From assembly GCA_934277615.1 (NCBI GenBank), contig CAKQUV010000001.1:256762-320761 (forward strand): a DNA stretch of 64,000 nt, given 5' to 3'. Shown here piece after piece: positions 42,673 to 50,874 of this stretch; position 1 is the stretch's first letter, and each line of letters opens with the position of its first letter. The translations under genes and the position numbers were made by a program. The DNA comes from an uncultured Clostridia bacterium. GTDB lineage: Bacteria > Bacillota > Clostridia > Christensenellales > CAG-917. Below the pieces are notes generated by a model, which ran no database searches, was not told the origin of the DNA, and saw only the letters and a list, made by a program, of their open reading frames with translations.

Positions 42673-43770
42673 ATGGCAAAAACAAAAAAATATGACTTGT
42701 TTATCGCTTATCACGGGACATTTGATGATAACGGCTCGTATGAGGCAGCAAAGAAGATTTGTGATTATCTCACAGATGAAAAAGTGGGATTTGAAGTTTA
42801 TTTACACGGCTATTCGTGCTTGCCCGAGCATAAAGATGTGCAGTGGAATAGAACGTGGGAGATTATAGACGACTGCCAGTGCTTTTTGGCGGTCGTAAAC
42901 GAACGTGTTGCTCGTAATTCTACAGGTAGATTGGGTAATGACCTCGGGGATAGAGAATCACAGATTCGTTCCGAAGTGGACGGGTTTTATGATTTGATAA
43001 CACGCGGCATGCGCAATAGACACGATTTTAACTTTTTCTATGTTGGAAAAGATAAATTTGGAGAAGAACAATTGTCGTTTTTTAGAGATTTGCATGCGCA
43101 GATTATAAACGGACACAACGATCTTCTTGATTGGGCATCGGGCACTTATGAAAGTAATTTCGGACTAATAAAAGAGTGGCTCGATAGAAGGGGCTGTTCG
43201 ATTAGTAATGAAGAAAAACAACTTAAAAAACTTAGAGAGTTGCTTGAAACGCTCGGTTGGGGACGCAGCATACTGTTCTCACCAAAAGAACTTCATACTT
43301 ACGAAGAAAGGATCTCTCCTGAACTGAAAAGCCTTACACTTATTGCGGCAAATACTACTGATGACGTAAAAGGCGGTAAAATATTCCCACAAGTAGCCAA
43401 AAACTTGGCACGCGGCGTTGATTATACATATCTGTTCTTTGAATATCCGGGAGCAAAAAGGCAATTGGAGAGTATCTATAACGCACATGATGAATCGGTT
43501 AGAGATCACTTGACGATGCAACTTGTAAGAAGTAAAGCGTGGTTCTGCGCAGATATTTTGTTGCTTAAGATTTACGAGTATCGCACAGATGCAAGACCTG
43601 AGATATTCTTCAGAATAAAGATGTCCACAGATCAAAATTCCGAGCAATGCATTTATATAAAAGGAGATAATAATAAGATTCCTATCATTCAGCAGGAAAT
43701 TGACGATTTGTTATGCGAGCAGGAAGTCGTTCAATATGACGGAAGCAAATGGGTGAAAATTGATAAATAG
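42673..43770 (+). CDS. TIR-like protein with unknown C-terminal domain
   Basis: A 365-residue protein. The N-terminus (KYDLFIAYHGTFDDNGSYEAAKKICDYLTDE, GFEVYLHGYSC, DCQCFLAVVNERV) follows the TIR fold pattern: strand with FIAYHG, helix, strand and acidic helix. The downstream Glu (GDRESQIRSEVDGF) is a candidate catalytic residue. Residues ~205-330 (LTLIAANTTDDVKGGKIFPQVAKNLARGVDYTYLFF) recall a PLD-like sensor or effector domain seen beside other bacterial immune proteins. GGGGGA precedes the ATG. AT-rich composition suggests transfer. Role in defence is inference. Confidence 0.6.
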   Translation: MAKTKKYDLFIAYHGTFDDNGSYEAAKKICDYLTDEKVGFEVYLHGYSCLPEHKDVQWNRTWEIIDDCQCFLAVVNERVARNSTGRLGNDLGDRESQIRSEVDGFYDLITRGMRNRHDFNFFYVGKDKFGEEQLSFFRDLHAQIINGHNDLLDWASGTYESNFGLIKEWLDRRGCSISNEEKQLKKLRELLETLGWGRSILFSPKELHTYEERISPELKSLTLIAANTTDDVKGGKIFPQVAKNLARGVDYTYLFFEYPGAKRQLESIYNAHDESVRDHLTMQLVRSKAWFCADILLLKIYEYRTDARPEIFFRIKMSTDQNSEQCIYIKGDNNKIPIIQQEIDDLLCEQEVVQYDGSKWVKIDK

Positions 43771-43807
43771 ACAATCAACACTCATATAAAGCCAAGCATA
43801 AATAACA

Positions 43808-43838
43808 AACAAAAACGACGGTTAAACCGTCGTTTTGT
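43808..43838. terminator. Bidirectional terminator
   Basis: ACAAAAACGACGG/CCGTCGTTTTGT between converging genes. Confidence 0.88.
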
Positions 43839-43864
43839 GTTTTATAAAGCGCTTGTTTTGCAAA

Positions 43865-45943
43865 TTAGTGAACGGAGAACAAGATATCGCCGTAAGAAGG
43901 ATATGGCCAGTATGCCTTGGCGGTGCCGAGTTCCATTTCATCGCAAATCTTGCGCAGGTCTGCCATTGCGGTGAGCACGTCGTCGTGATAGCAACGCGCG
44001 CCGACGATGTTTTCGCCGAGGGAATGCGCTTTTTCAAGAGAGGTTTTGAGGCTCTTAACTGCGCTCGTCGCTTTCTTGAGTTCGGCGGCAAGATTGGCTG
44101 CGATTGCCTTTTCTTCGTCTGCCTCGATACCGAGCGCAAGGCTTTCGTTGGCGGATTTTGCAACGTCGCCCTTATACTTGATGACGGCGGGGATGATGTC
44201 CATTGTCGCCATATCCAGCATTGTCATTGCCTCGATGTTGAGGAGTTTGCAATAGTTTTGCGTGTAGATTTCCTGTCTAGATTTGAGTTCCGCTTCGCTG
44301 AAAACGTGTAGGTGTTTGAAGAGATCGACGTTCTTTTGCGAGGTGAGCAAGGGCAGTGCGTCAACGGTTGAGGCAAGATTGAGAAGTCCTCTTCTTTGCG
44401 CCTCTTTCGTCCATTCGTCCGAATAGTTGTTGCCGTTGAAAATGATTTTGCCGTGCTCGGTCATAACGCGCTTGATAATTGCGGTTATGCCTGCGTTGAC
44501 GTCCGTTGCCTTTTCGAGTTCGTCTGCAAATTGTTCAAATTGCTCCGCCATAATGGTGTTGAGCACCAAGTTGACGCTTGCAATGGATTGCGAAGAGCCG
44601 GGCATACGGAATTCAAACTTGTTGCCTGTGAATGCAAACGGGGAAGTACGGTTGCGGTCGGCAGTGTCCATTGAGAATTTTGGGAGGACGTGTACGCCTA
44701 TTTCCACTTCGCATTTTGCACGGCGAGAATACGTGCGCCCGTCCGCGATTGCTTGCATAATGCCCGTAAGTTCGTCGCCGAGGAACATACTCACGATTGC
44801 GGGAGGAGCCTCGTTTGCGCCAAGACGGTGATCGTTGGACGCGTTTGCCACGACTATGCGCAGAAGGTCTTGGTGAGAATCCACGCCTGCGATTACGGCT
44901 GCGAGCATAAGCAGGAATTGCGCGTTGTCTTGCGGACTTTTGCCGGGATCGAAAAGATTGGTGCCGTTGTCCGTGGAGAGCGACCAGTTGTTGTGCTTGC
45001 CGCTGCCATTTACGCCGTCAAAGGGCTTTTCGTGCAAGAGGCAAGTCATGTTGTGCTTGGACGCAACTTTCTTCATGATTTCCATCGTCAATTGGTTTTG
45101 ATCGGTTGCGACGTTGACTGTGGTGAAGATCGGTGCAAATTCGTGTTGAGCGGGCGCGACTTCGTTGTGTTTGGTCTTGGCGAGAATGCCGAGCTTCCAA
45201 AGTTCCTCGTCAAGTTCTTTCATATATTTGACCACTCTTGGCTTGATTGCGCCGAAATAGTGGTCCGAAAGTTCTTGTCCTTTGGGAGGGCGTGCGCCGA
45301 AGAGTGTACGGCCGGTGTAGAAGAGGTCTTTGCGCTTTTCATAGACTGCCGTGTCGATGAGAAAATACTCTTGTTCGGGACCTACGTTGACGTTGATTCT
45401 TTCCGCTTTTTTGCCCAGAATGGAGAGAAGGCGCAAGCCTTGCTTGTTAATTGCTTCCATAGAGCGCAAAAGCGGCGTTTTTTTGTCGAGAGCGTCGCCG
45501 TTGTAGGAGCAGAACGCCGTCGGAATGCACAAAATGCCGTCCTTAATAAAGGCATACGACGTGGGGTCCCATGCGGTGTATCCGCGCGCCTCGAAAGTGG
45601 AGCGCAAGCCGCCCGAAGGGAAGCTGGATGCGTCAGGCTCGCCTTTGATGAGTTCCTTGCCGCTGAGTTCCATTATAACGCCGCCGTCTTTGGTGGGGGC
45701 GATGAAGGAATCATGCTTTTCGGCGGTGATGCCGGTGAGCGGTTGGAACCAATGAGTGAAGTGGGTTACGCCTTTTTCGACCGCCCATTCTTTCATCTCG
45801 TTTGCGATGATGTTTGCCATATCGCGCGAAAGAGGCAAGTCAAGCGCGCAACATCTTTTGAGTTCGCGATAAGTTTCTTTGGGCAAACGCTTGCTCATCA
45901 CCTTGTCGTCGAACACCATGCTACCGTACAAATCCGACATCAT
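43865..45943 (-). CDS. glnN: Glutamine synthetase type III
   Basis: A 692-residue GSIII, larger than GSI. Characteristic parts are MSDLYGSMVFDDKVM, THWFQPLTGITAEKHDSFI, FPSGGLRSTFEARGYTAWDPTS, NVGPEQEYFLID, KHNEVAPAQHEFAPIF and NDHRLGANEAPPAIVSMFLG. It makes glutamine from glutamate and ammonia. CGGAGAA precedes the ATG at 45943; a second ATG follows immediately. It is a single-gene unit with a consensus promoter and a terminator. Nitrogen control is likely but no binding site was identified. Confidence 0.95.
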   Translation of the reverse strand: MMSDLYGSMVFDDKVMSKRLPKETYRELKRCCALDLPLSRDMANIIANEMKEWAVEKGVTHFTHWFQPLTGITAEKHDSFIAPTKDGGVIMELSGKELIKGEPDASSFPSGGLRSTFEARGYTAWDPTSYAFIKDGILCIPTAFCSYNGDALDKKTPLLRSMEAINKQGLRLLSILGKKAERINVNVGPEQEYFLIDTAVYEKRKDLFYTGRTLFGARPPKGQELSDHYFGAIKPRVVKYMKELDEELWKLGILAKTKHNEVAPAQHEFAPIFTTVNVATDQNQLTMEIMKKVASKHNMTCLLHEKPFDGVNGSGKHNNWSLSTDNGTNLFDPGKSPQDNAQFLLMLAAVIAGVDSHQDLLRIVVANASNDHRLGANEAPPAIVSMFLGDELTGIMQAIADGRTYSRRAKCEVEIGVHVLPKFSMDTADRNRTSPFAFTGNKFEFRMPGSSQSIASVNLVLNTIMAEQFEQFADELEKATDVNAGITAIIKRVMTEHGKIIFNGNNYSDEWTKEAQRRGLLNLASTVDALPLLTSQKNVDLFKHLHVFSEAELKSRQEIYTQNYCKLLNIEAMTMLDMATMDIIPAVIKYKGDVAKSANESLALGIEADEEKAIAANLAAELKKATSAVKSLKTSLEKAHSLGENIVGARCYHDDVLTAMADLRKICDEMELGTAKAYWPYPSYGDILFSVH

Positions 45944-45977
45944 ATCAGTATTCTCCGAAAAATTTATTATAGTGCCT

Positions 45978-46005
45978 ATTATAATCTCATTTTATTCAAT
46001 GTCAA
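45978..46005 (-). promoter_or_regulatory. Promoter of glnN
   Basis: On the - strand: TTGACA, a 16-base spacer and TATAAT. A second TATAAT lies closer to the gene. Together with the purB promoter this accounts for the gene-free 45944-46333 stretch, which otherwise is AT-rich. Confidence 0.75.
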
Positions 46006-46205
46006 AAGATTTTCGTTAAAAAATTTTTTTATAAACAAAATGGATATTTATACATCAATTTTGCATGTTTTATGCGGTCGAATTGCATAAATATAATACG
46101 GAATATGACGATTATAAGCAAAAGGCAAAAATTATACTTTTGCGATTTTTGCAAAAACAAGCGTTTTTCGGCGTGATTTCGGCAAAATTGCGTGTATGCA
46201 AATCG

Positions 46206-46234
46206 TTGACATATTTGTATATGAATGGTATATT
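46206..46234 (+). promoter_or_regulatory. Promoter of purB-purA
   Basis: TTGACA, a 17-base spacer and TATATT. Confidence 0.8.
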
Positions 46235-46262
46235 ATTTATAGAAATAAACAAAAGACATAGG

Positions 46263-46319
46263 AGTGTTCACAATTTTTTTTTAACCATTCGGTTAAAATA
46301 AATTTGGACACTTTTTTGT
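46263..46319 (+). terminator. Terminator-like hairpin in the purB leader (attenuator candidate)
   Basis: AGTGTTC (46263-46269) pairs with GGACACT (46306-46312), continued inward by A/T pairs to AACC-ATTC-GGTT, and followed by TTTTTTG. It lies between the promoter and the purB ATG, so it must be bypassed for expression. Confidence 0.7.
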
Positions 46320-46333
46320 TTTTCGAGGTTTGT

Positions 46334-47764
46334 ATGGACGAATACGTTTCTCCGCTCTGCCAAAGATACGCGAGCAAACAAATGAAATACATTTTCTCGC
46401 CCGATTTCAAGTTCGGCACCTGGCGCAAACTCTGGATTGCGCTTGCCGAGAGCGAAAAGGAACTCGGCATCGGCATCACCGACGAGCAGATTGAGGAAAT
46501 GAAACAAAACGCCGATAATATCGACTATGAATTTGCCGCTCAAAAAGAGAGGGAAGTACGCCATGACGTTATGGCGCACGTGCTTACTTTCGGCGAGGCT
46601 TGTCCAAAAGCAAAACCGATAATTCACCTCGGCGCGACAAGTTGTTTCGTGGGCGACAATACGGATATCATTCAAATGCGCGACGCACTCTTGCTTGTGA
46701 GGGCGGAGCTGCTTTCTTGCATACAAAAGACGAGAGATTTTGCCGTCAGATACAAAGACCTTGCAACGCTTGCATACACGCACTTTCAGGCGGCGCAACC
46801 CACAACCGTGGGTAAAAGAGCCACGCTTTGGTTGCAAGACCTTGTTGGCGACCTCGACAATCTTGATTTTCAACTTTCAAGACTTCGCCTGCTCGGTTGC
46901 AAGGGCACGACGGGTACGGCGGCAAGTTTTATGGAATTGTTCGGCGGCGACCACGAAAAGGTTAAGGCGCTGGACAAAGCGATAGCGCAAAAGACGGGCT
47001 TTGTCGGGACGTATGCCGTGAGCGGTCAAACGTACTCTCGCAAAGTGGATTACAATGTGGTGAGCGTGCTTTGCTCTATTGCGCAATCCGCTGCAAAATT
47101 TTCAAACGATATAAGACTTTTATCTCATCTCAAAGAAGTGGAAGAACCGTTTGAATCACATCAAATCGGCTCGTCGGCAATGGCGTACAAACGCAATCCG
47201 ATGCGTAGCGAACGTATGGCGTCGCTTGCGAGATACGTTATGTGCGACAGCCTCAATCCGGCGATCACCGCATCTGCGCAATGGTTTGAGCGCACGCTTG
47301 ACGACAGCGCCAACAGACGTATCGCTTTGCCCGAGGCGTTTTTGGCGGTGGACGCAATATTGGCACTTTATGCAAACATAATTGGCGGTTTAACCGTCTA
47401 TCCGCGCATTATAGAGAAAAATCTCAACCAGGAATTGCCTTTTATGGCAACGGAAAATATCCTTATGTATTGTGTATCGCGCAAGGGAAAGGACAGACAG
47501 GTTTTGCACGAGAGAATACGAGTGCATTCTATTGCCGCGTCGCAGGCGATAAAGAACGAGGGCAAGGAAAACGATTTGCTCGAACGTATCTTGGGCGACG
47601 AGGCGTTTGACCTCAGCCGAGAAGAACTTGACGAGATTATGGATGTCAATACGTTCACGGGAAGAGCCAAAGAGCAAGTGGCTGAGTATATAGACGAAGT
47701 GGTGGATCCGATTCTCAAAGCCAACGAGGGCAGGATAGGAACTACCGCAAACGTTACCGTTTAA
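46334..47764 (+). CDS. purB: Adenylosuccinate lyase
   Basis: A 476-residue member of the fumarase/aspartase superfamily acting twice in purine synthesis. It has MKYIFSPDFKFGTWRKLWIALAE near the start, THFQAAQPTTVGKRATLW, the signature GSSAMAYKRNPMRSE with catalytic Ser, and ASARW-like sequence ASAQWFERTLDDSANRR. GAGG lies six bases before the chosen ATG at 46334; an upstream in-frame codon would add only ten residues from the leader. It forms an operon with purA. Confidence 0.95.
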   Translation: MDEYVSPLCQRYASKQMKYIFSPDFKFGTWRKLWIALAESEKELGIGITDEQIEEMKQNADNIDYEFAAQKEREVRHDVMAHVLTFGEACPKAKPIIHLGATSCFVGDNTDIIQMRDALLLVRAELLSCIQKTRDFAVRYKDLATLAYTHFQAAQPTTVGKRATLWLQDLVGDLDNLDFQLSRLRLLGCKGTTGTAASFMELFGGDHEKVKALDKAIAQKTGFVGTYAVSGQTYSRKVDYNVVSVLCSIAQSAAKFSNDIRLLSHLKEVEEPFESHQIGSSAMAYKRNPMRSERMASLARYVMCDSLNPAITASAQWFERTLDDSANRRIALPEAFLAVDAILALYANIIGGLTVYPRIIEKNLNQELPFMATENILMYCVSRKGKDRQVLHERIRVHSIAASQAIKNEGKENDLLERILGDEAFDLSREELDEIMDVNTFTGRAKEQVAEYIDEVVDPILKANEGRIGTTANVTV

Positions 47765-47791
47765 TCGATATTAAATTTTAGAGGTATAAAT

Positions 47792-49063
47792 ATGCTTACT
47801 TCAATCGTGGGTATCAACTGGGGCGACGAAGGCAAAGGTCGCATGGTCGATTTGCTTTCAGAGTCGCAAGACATCGTAGTACGCTATCAAGGCGGAAACA
47901 ACGCAGGGCACACCGTCATCAACGACAAGGGCAAATTTGTGCTCAACCTTTTGCCGAGCGCGATTTTGCGTGAGGACAAGGTAAACGTCATGGGCAACGG
48001 TATGGTTGTGGATATCGAGCATCTTTGCAAAGAGATTGCGAGATTGAGAGAGGGCGGCATTTCAATTTCGCCTGCAAATCTCAAAATCAGCGACAAAGCA
48101 GTTGTTTGCTGCCCGTACAACGTGGCGCAAGATTGCCTCGAAGAGGATCGTTTGGGAGATAAAAAATTCGGTTCCACTCGTCGAGGAATAAGCCCCATTT
48201 ATGCCGATAAATATATGAAAAAAGCAATTCGTATGGGCGATATTTTGCACCCAGAGTATTTGCGTTCGCGCCTCGAAACAATCGTTGAGTGGAAAAACCT
48301 CACAATCGAGGGCGCATATCACGGCACGCCCTACACGGTTGAGGGGATGCTGGAGTGGTTCGATACATACGGCACTCCGCTCAAAGATTATATCTGCGAC
48401 ACGGGCTACTATCTCAACAATGCGCTCAAAGAGGGCAAAAGAGTTATGCTCGAGGCGCAATTGGGCGCACTGCGCGACATCGACTTCGGCATCTATCCAT
48501 ACACGACGTCCTCGTCCACAATCACCGCATACGGTCCTGTCGGAGCAGGTATCCCCAACCGCAAAGTGGACAATTCTATCGGCGTTATGAAAGCATATTC
48601 CACTTGCGTTGGCGAAGGTCCGTTCACAGCCGAGATGTTTGGCGAAGAGGCGGAAAAACTGCGCAAGGCAGGCGGAGAATACGGCGCGGCGACAGGCAGA
48701 CCGCGCAGAGTGGGGGGATTTGACGTGGTTGCTTCCAAGTACGGATGCATGGTTCAAGGCACGGACGAAATCGCGCTTACAAAACTCGATATTCTCGATA
48801 CGATGGACAAAATCCCCGTGTGCGTGAGCTATGACGTGAACGGCAAGACGGTTGATGAATTCCCGAGCGGCGAAGCTCTCAATATCGCAAAGCCCAACGT
48901 GATTTACCTTGACGGATGGATGCAATCCACGGCAAATTGCCGCAGATACGACGAACTTCCGCTCAACGCGCGCAAGTATATAGAATATCTTGAAAAAGCG
49001 GTGGAGTGCAAGATAAAATACATCTCTGTGGGCGCAGAGCGCGACGCGATTATTGTCAAATAA
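47792..49063 (+). CDS. purA: Adenylosuccinate synthetase
   Basis: A 423-residue enzyme converting IMP and Asp to adenylosuccinate with GTP. The P-loop GINWGDEGKGRMVDLL, QGGNNAGHTVI, GSTRRGISPIYADK and GYYLNNALKEGKRVMLEAQ are visible. TAGAGG precedes the ATG. It lies 27 bases after purB and both catalyse the IMP-to-AMP branch. A terminator follows. Confidence 0.96.
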   Translation: MLTSIVGINWGDEGKGRMVDLLSESQDIVVRYQGGNNAGHTVINDKGKFVLNLLPSAILREDKVNVMGNGMVVDIEHLCKEIARLREGGISISPANLKISDKAVVCCPYNVAQDCLEEDRLGDKKFGSTRRGISPIYADKYMKKAIRMGDILHPEYLRSRLETIVEWKNLTIEGAYHGTPYTVEGMLEWFDTYGTPLKDYICDTGYYLNNALKEGKRVMLEAQLGALRDIDFGIYPYTTSSSTITAYGPVGAGIPNRKVDNSIGVMKAYSTCVGEGPFTAEMFGEEAEKLRKAGGEYGAATGRPRRVGGFDVVASKYGCMVQGTDEIALTKLDILDTMDKIPVCVSYDVNGKTVDEFPSGEALNIAKPNVIYLDGWMQSTANCRRYDELPLNARKYIEYLEKAVECKIKYISVGAERDAIIVK

Positions 49064-49143
49064 GAAACTTTGTTTCTTCGGATAATCCGACGCTAATACG
49101 GTTTTAAATTGTAAAAAACAAGCGATTTAACAAAATACAAAAC

Positions 49144-49172
49144 GAAAGACACGCAACTCTGCGCGTCTTTTC
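49144..49172 (+). terminator. Terminator after purA
   Basis: AAAGACACGC/GCGCGTCTTT with a T-run. Confidence 0.75.
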
Positions 49173-49246
49173 ATTATATATGGCTTGATTTTTACATTTT
49201 GCGGAAATCCGTGTGTTTTATAGATAAAAGCGGCAAATTACCCACG

Positions 49247-49738
49247 TCAGATTCTTCCGGCGAGCGAGTCTGCGCTCACGTCGAGAGCTTCTGCAAGGTC
49301 GTAAAGCCCTTTTGCGTCGGGCAGACTGTTGCCTTTGCGCCAAGAGGCGATTTTTGTGCGGGATACGCCCATCATTTTGACAAGGCGATATTCGGTTATT
49401 CCTTTTTCCGAAAGAATCTCGTTGAAGTTGTCGCAGAACGGTTTGAGAGGGAATTTTGCGGTAAAGCCGTAATCGTTGTCAATGGGCTCTCTGCCGATAA
49501 GGCAGTCCATGGAACAGCCGAATTCGTCGGCAAGCAACACGAGATTGCGAAAACCCGGGCAAGCGTCGCCGCGCTTCCACTTGTATATTGCAGATACGGT
49601 TACATCGCATTTTTTGGCAAGCTCACGTGCGCCGCACTTTTCCGTTTTCATAAAATAATCGAGGGCTACGGCAAATTTCTCGTTTATTGAAGATGCGGAA
49701 GGGCGTGCGCCTTGCTGTGTTTTGACATCATTCGACAT
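49247..49738 (-). CDS. Tandem XRE-type HTH regulator
   Basis: A 163-residue protein with two helix-turn-helix domains. The first is KCGARELAKKCDVTVSAIYKWKRGDACPGF at about 30-60. The second is GITEYRLVKMMGVSRTKIASWRKGNSLPDA at about 115-145. There is no effector domain, so both halves may bind DNA as one unit. AAGGAG is present but 11 bases from the ATG. It is divergent from a small gene at 49859, with inverted and phased repeats in between, suggesting autoregulation and control of the small gene. Confidence 0.85.
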   Translation of the reverse strand: MSNDVKTQQGARPSASSINEKFAVALDYFMKTEKCGARELAKKCDVTVSAIYKWKRGDACPGFRNLVLLADEFGCSMDCLIGREPIDNDYGFTAKFPLKPFCDNFNEILSEKGITEYRLVKMMGVSRTKIASWRKGNSLPDAKGLYDLAEALDVSADSLAGRI

Positions 49739-49822
49739 TTTTCGACAAACTCCTTCAAAATTCGACAAAATTAGTATGCACACAATCGGACAATAAATGT
49801 TGCGCAGTGTCCGATTATGTGC
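49731..49822. promoter_or_regulatory. Operator region of the XRE regulator
   Basis: Three TTCGACA repeats at 49731, 49741 and 49761, spaced 10 and 20 bp (same helix face). A dyad GCACACAATCGGACA (49778-49792)/TGTCCGATTATGTGC (49808-49822) has one mismatch. The right arm lies between -35 and -10 of the divergent promoter. Confidence 0.6.
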
Positions 49823-49829
49823 GTATAAT
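49800..49829 (+). promoter_or_regulatory. Promoter of the 52-residue protein
   Basis: TTGCGC, an 18-base spacer and TATAAT, overlapped by the dyad. Confidence 0.65.
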
Positions 49830-49858
49830 ATGTATATCAATCAAAGGAGAAAACCGAT

Positions 49859-50017
49859 ATGGAAGAATTATTGACAAAAATCGGCGAACTTATCGCAGTT
49901 GAGATTGAAGAAGTTGACAGCGTCGAATACGTCGACAAAGAAATGGGCTATATGTTCTATATCAATATGGCTGACGGAAGAAAGGTTTTGCTTTCGCTTA
50001 TCAACAGCGAATTGTAA
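49859..50017 (+). CDS. Small acidic protein, 52 residues
   Basis: ATG at 49859, 10 bases after AAAGGAG, encodes MEELLTKIGELIAVEIEEVD followed by a short beta-rich part (EYVDKEMGYMFYINMADGRK) and ends LINSEL. It has a promoter, Shine-Dalgarno site, stop and terminator of its own, so it is a real gene. It may be a partner or target of the divergent XRE regulator. I do not recognise a family. Confidence 0.75.
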   Translation: MEELLTKIGELIAVEIEEVDSVEYVDKEMGYMFYINMADGRKVLLSLINSEL

Positions 50018-50050
50018 AAAAAGATGCGTTCAATCGCATCTTTATTTTTT
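50018..50050 (+). terminator. Terminator after the 52-residue gene
   Basis: AAAGATGCG/CGCATCTTT with a T-run. Confidence 0.85.
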
Positions 50051-50205
50051 GTAATTTTATTATTTTGAGTGATGACCGAATAGCCGAATAAAAGCAAATC
50101 GACAATTAAAGTCCGTTTATCGGGATAGTGCGCGGGCGATTGTTTTTAAGCAATCGTATTAAGCGTTGTCGCGTGATTGTCAAAGCGCTTGCAGGGCACT
50201 ATAGT

Positions 50206-50874
50206 TCAAAGCATATCGACAATTTGATACAAGTCGTCGGCGATGAGGTCGCATTGTACGCCGTCCGTGCTTTCATGGCGATGGTTGTACCATAGCGTTT
50301 TCATTCCGTATTCTCGTGCGCCGTTGATGTCCGCGCTTATCGAATCGCCTATCATGAGCGTATCTGACGGCTTTACGTCGGGAAGCGATTTAAAGCATGC
50401 GTCGAAGAAGGCTTTTTGAGGTTTGGGATAGCCTATCTCTTCGGACACGAATATGCCGTCTATATATTGAAGCAAGTCGGCGTTTTTGAGGCGGTTTTTT
50501 TGTTGGGTAAGGGTGGCGTTGCTTGCCACGTACACTTTGTATTTGGAGTGAAGATGTTTTAGCAAATCTTCTGCGCCGTCTATTTTTATTGCCGTTTCAA
50601 AGAGGTTTTTGTGGAATTCGTCCTCAAAAGCGAGTCCGTCGCACTCTATATCCAAAATCTCGAAAACCTTGTTGAAGCGCACTTTGAAAAGTTGCTCTTT
50701 GGTGATTTCTTTCCTTTCGAGCATATGCCAAAGGTCGAGATTGACGGGATGGAATACGTCGATAAGCCTTTGGGTATAAGGCACGCCGAAACGCCGGCAC
50801 GCCATCTCGATTGACTTGTTTGCGCACATGTCAAAGTCGAGTAAAGTGTTGTCAACGTCAATGAATATCGTCAT
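50206..50874 (-). CDS. HAD hydrolase, YjjG-type nucleotidase
   Basis: A 222-residue HAD-IA enzyme. Motif I is FIDVDNTLLDFD, motif II is VASNATLTQQKNRL, motif III Lys is in GYPKPQKAFF and motif IV is MIGDSISADINGA. It resembles YjjG-like 5'-nucleotidases that clear non-canonical pyrimidine nucleotides. The ATG overlaps the stop of the thioredoxin reductase-like gene (ATGA), so the two are coupled. Next to nrdD this fits dNTP housekeeping, but the exact substrate is inferred. Confidence 0.88.
   Translation of the reverse strand: MTIFIDVDNTLLDFDMCANKSIEMACRRFGVPYTQRLIDVFHPVNLDLWHMLERKEITKEQLFKVRFNKVFEILDIECDGLAFEDEFHKNLFETAIKIDGAEDLLKHLHSKYKVYVASNATLTQQKNRLKNADLLQYIDGIFVSEEIGYPKPQKAFFDACFKSLPDVKPSDTLMIGDSISADINGAREYGMKTLWYNHRHESTDGVQCDLIADDLYQIVDML

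Noticed and set aside
46235..46333. Purine riboswitch before purB
   Set aside because: The leader is about 90 bases and lacks the conserved loop sequences of the purine aptamer; only a terminator-like hairpin is visible.
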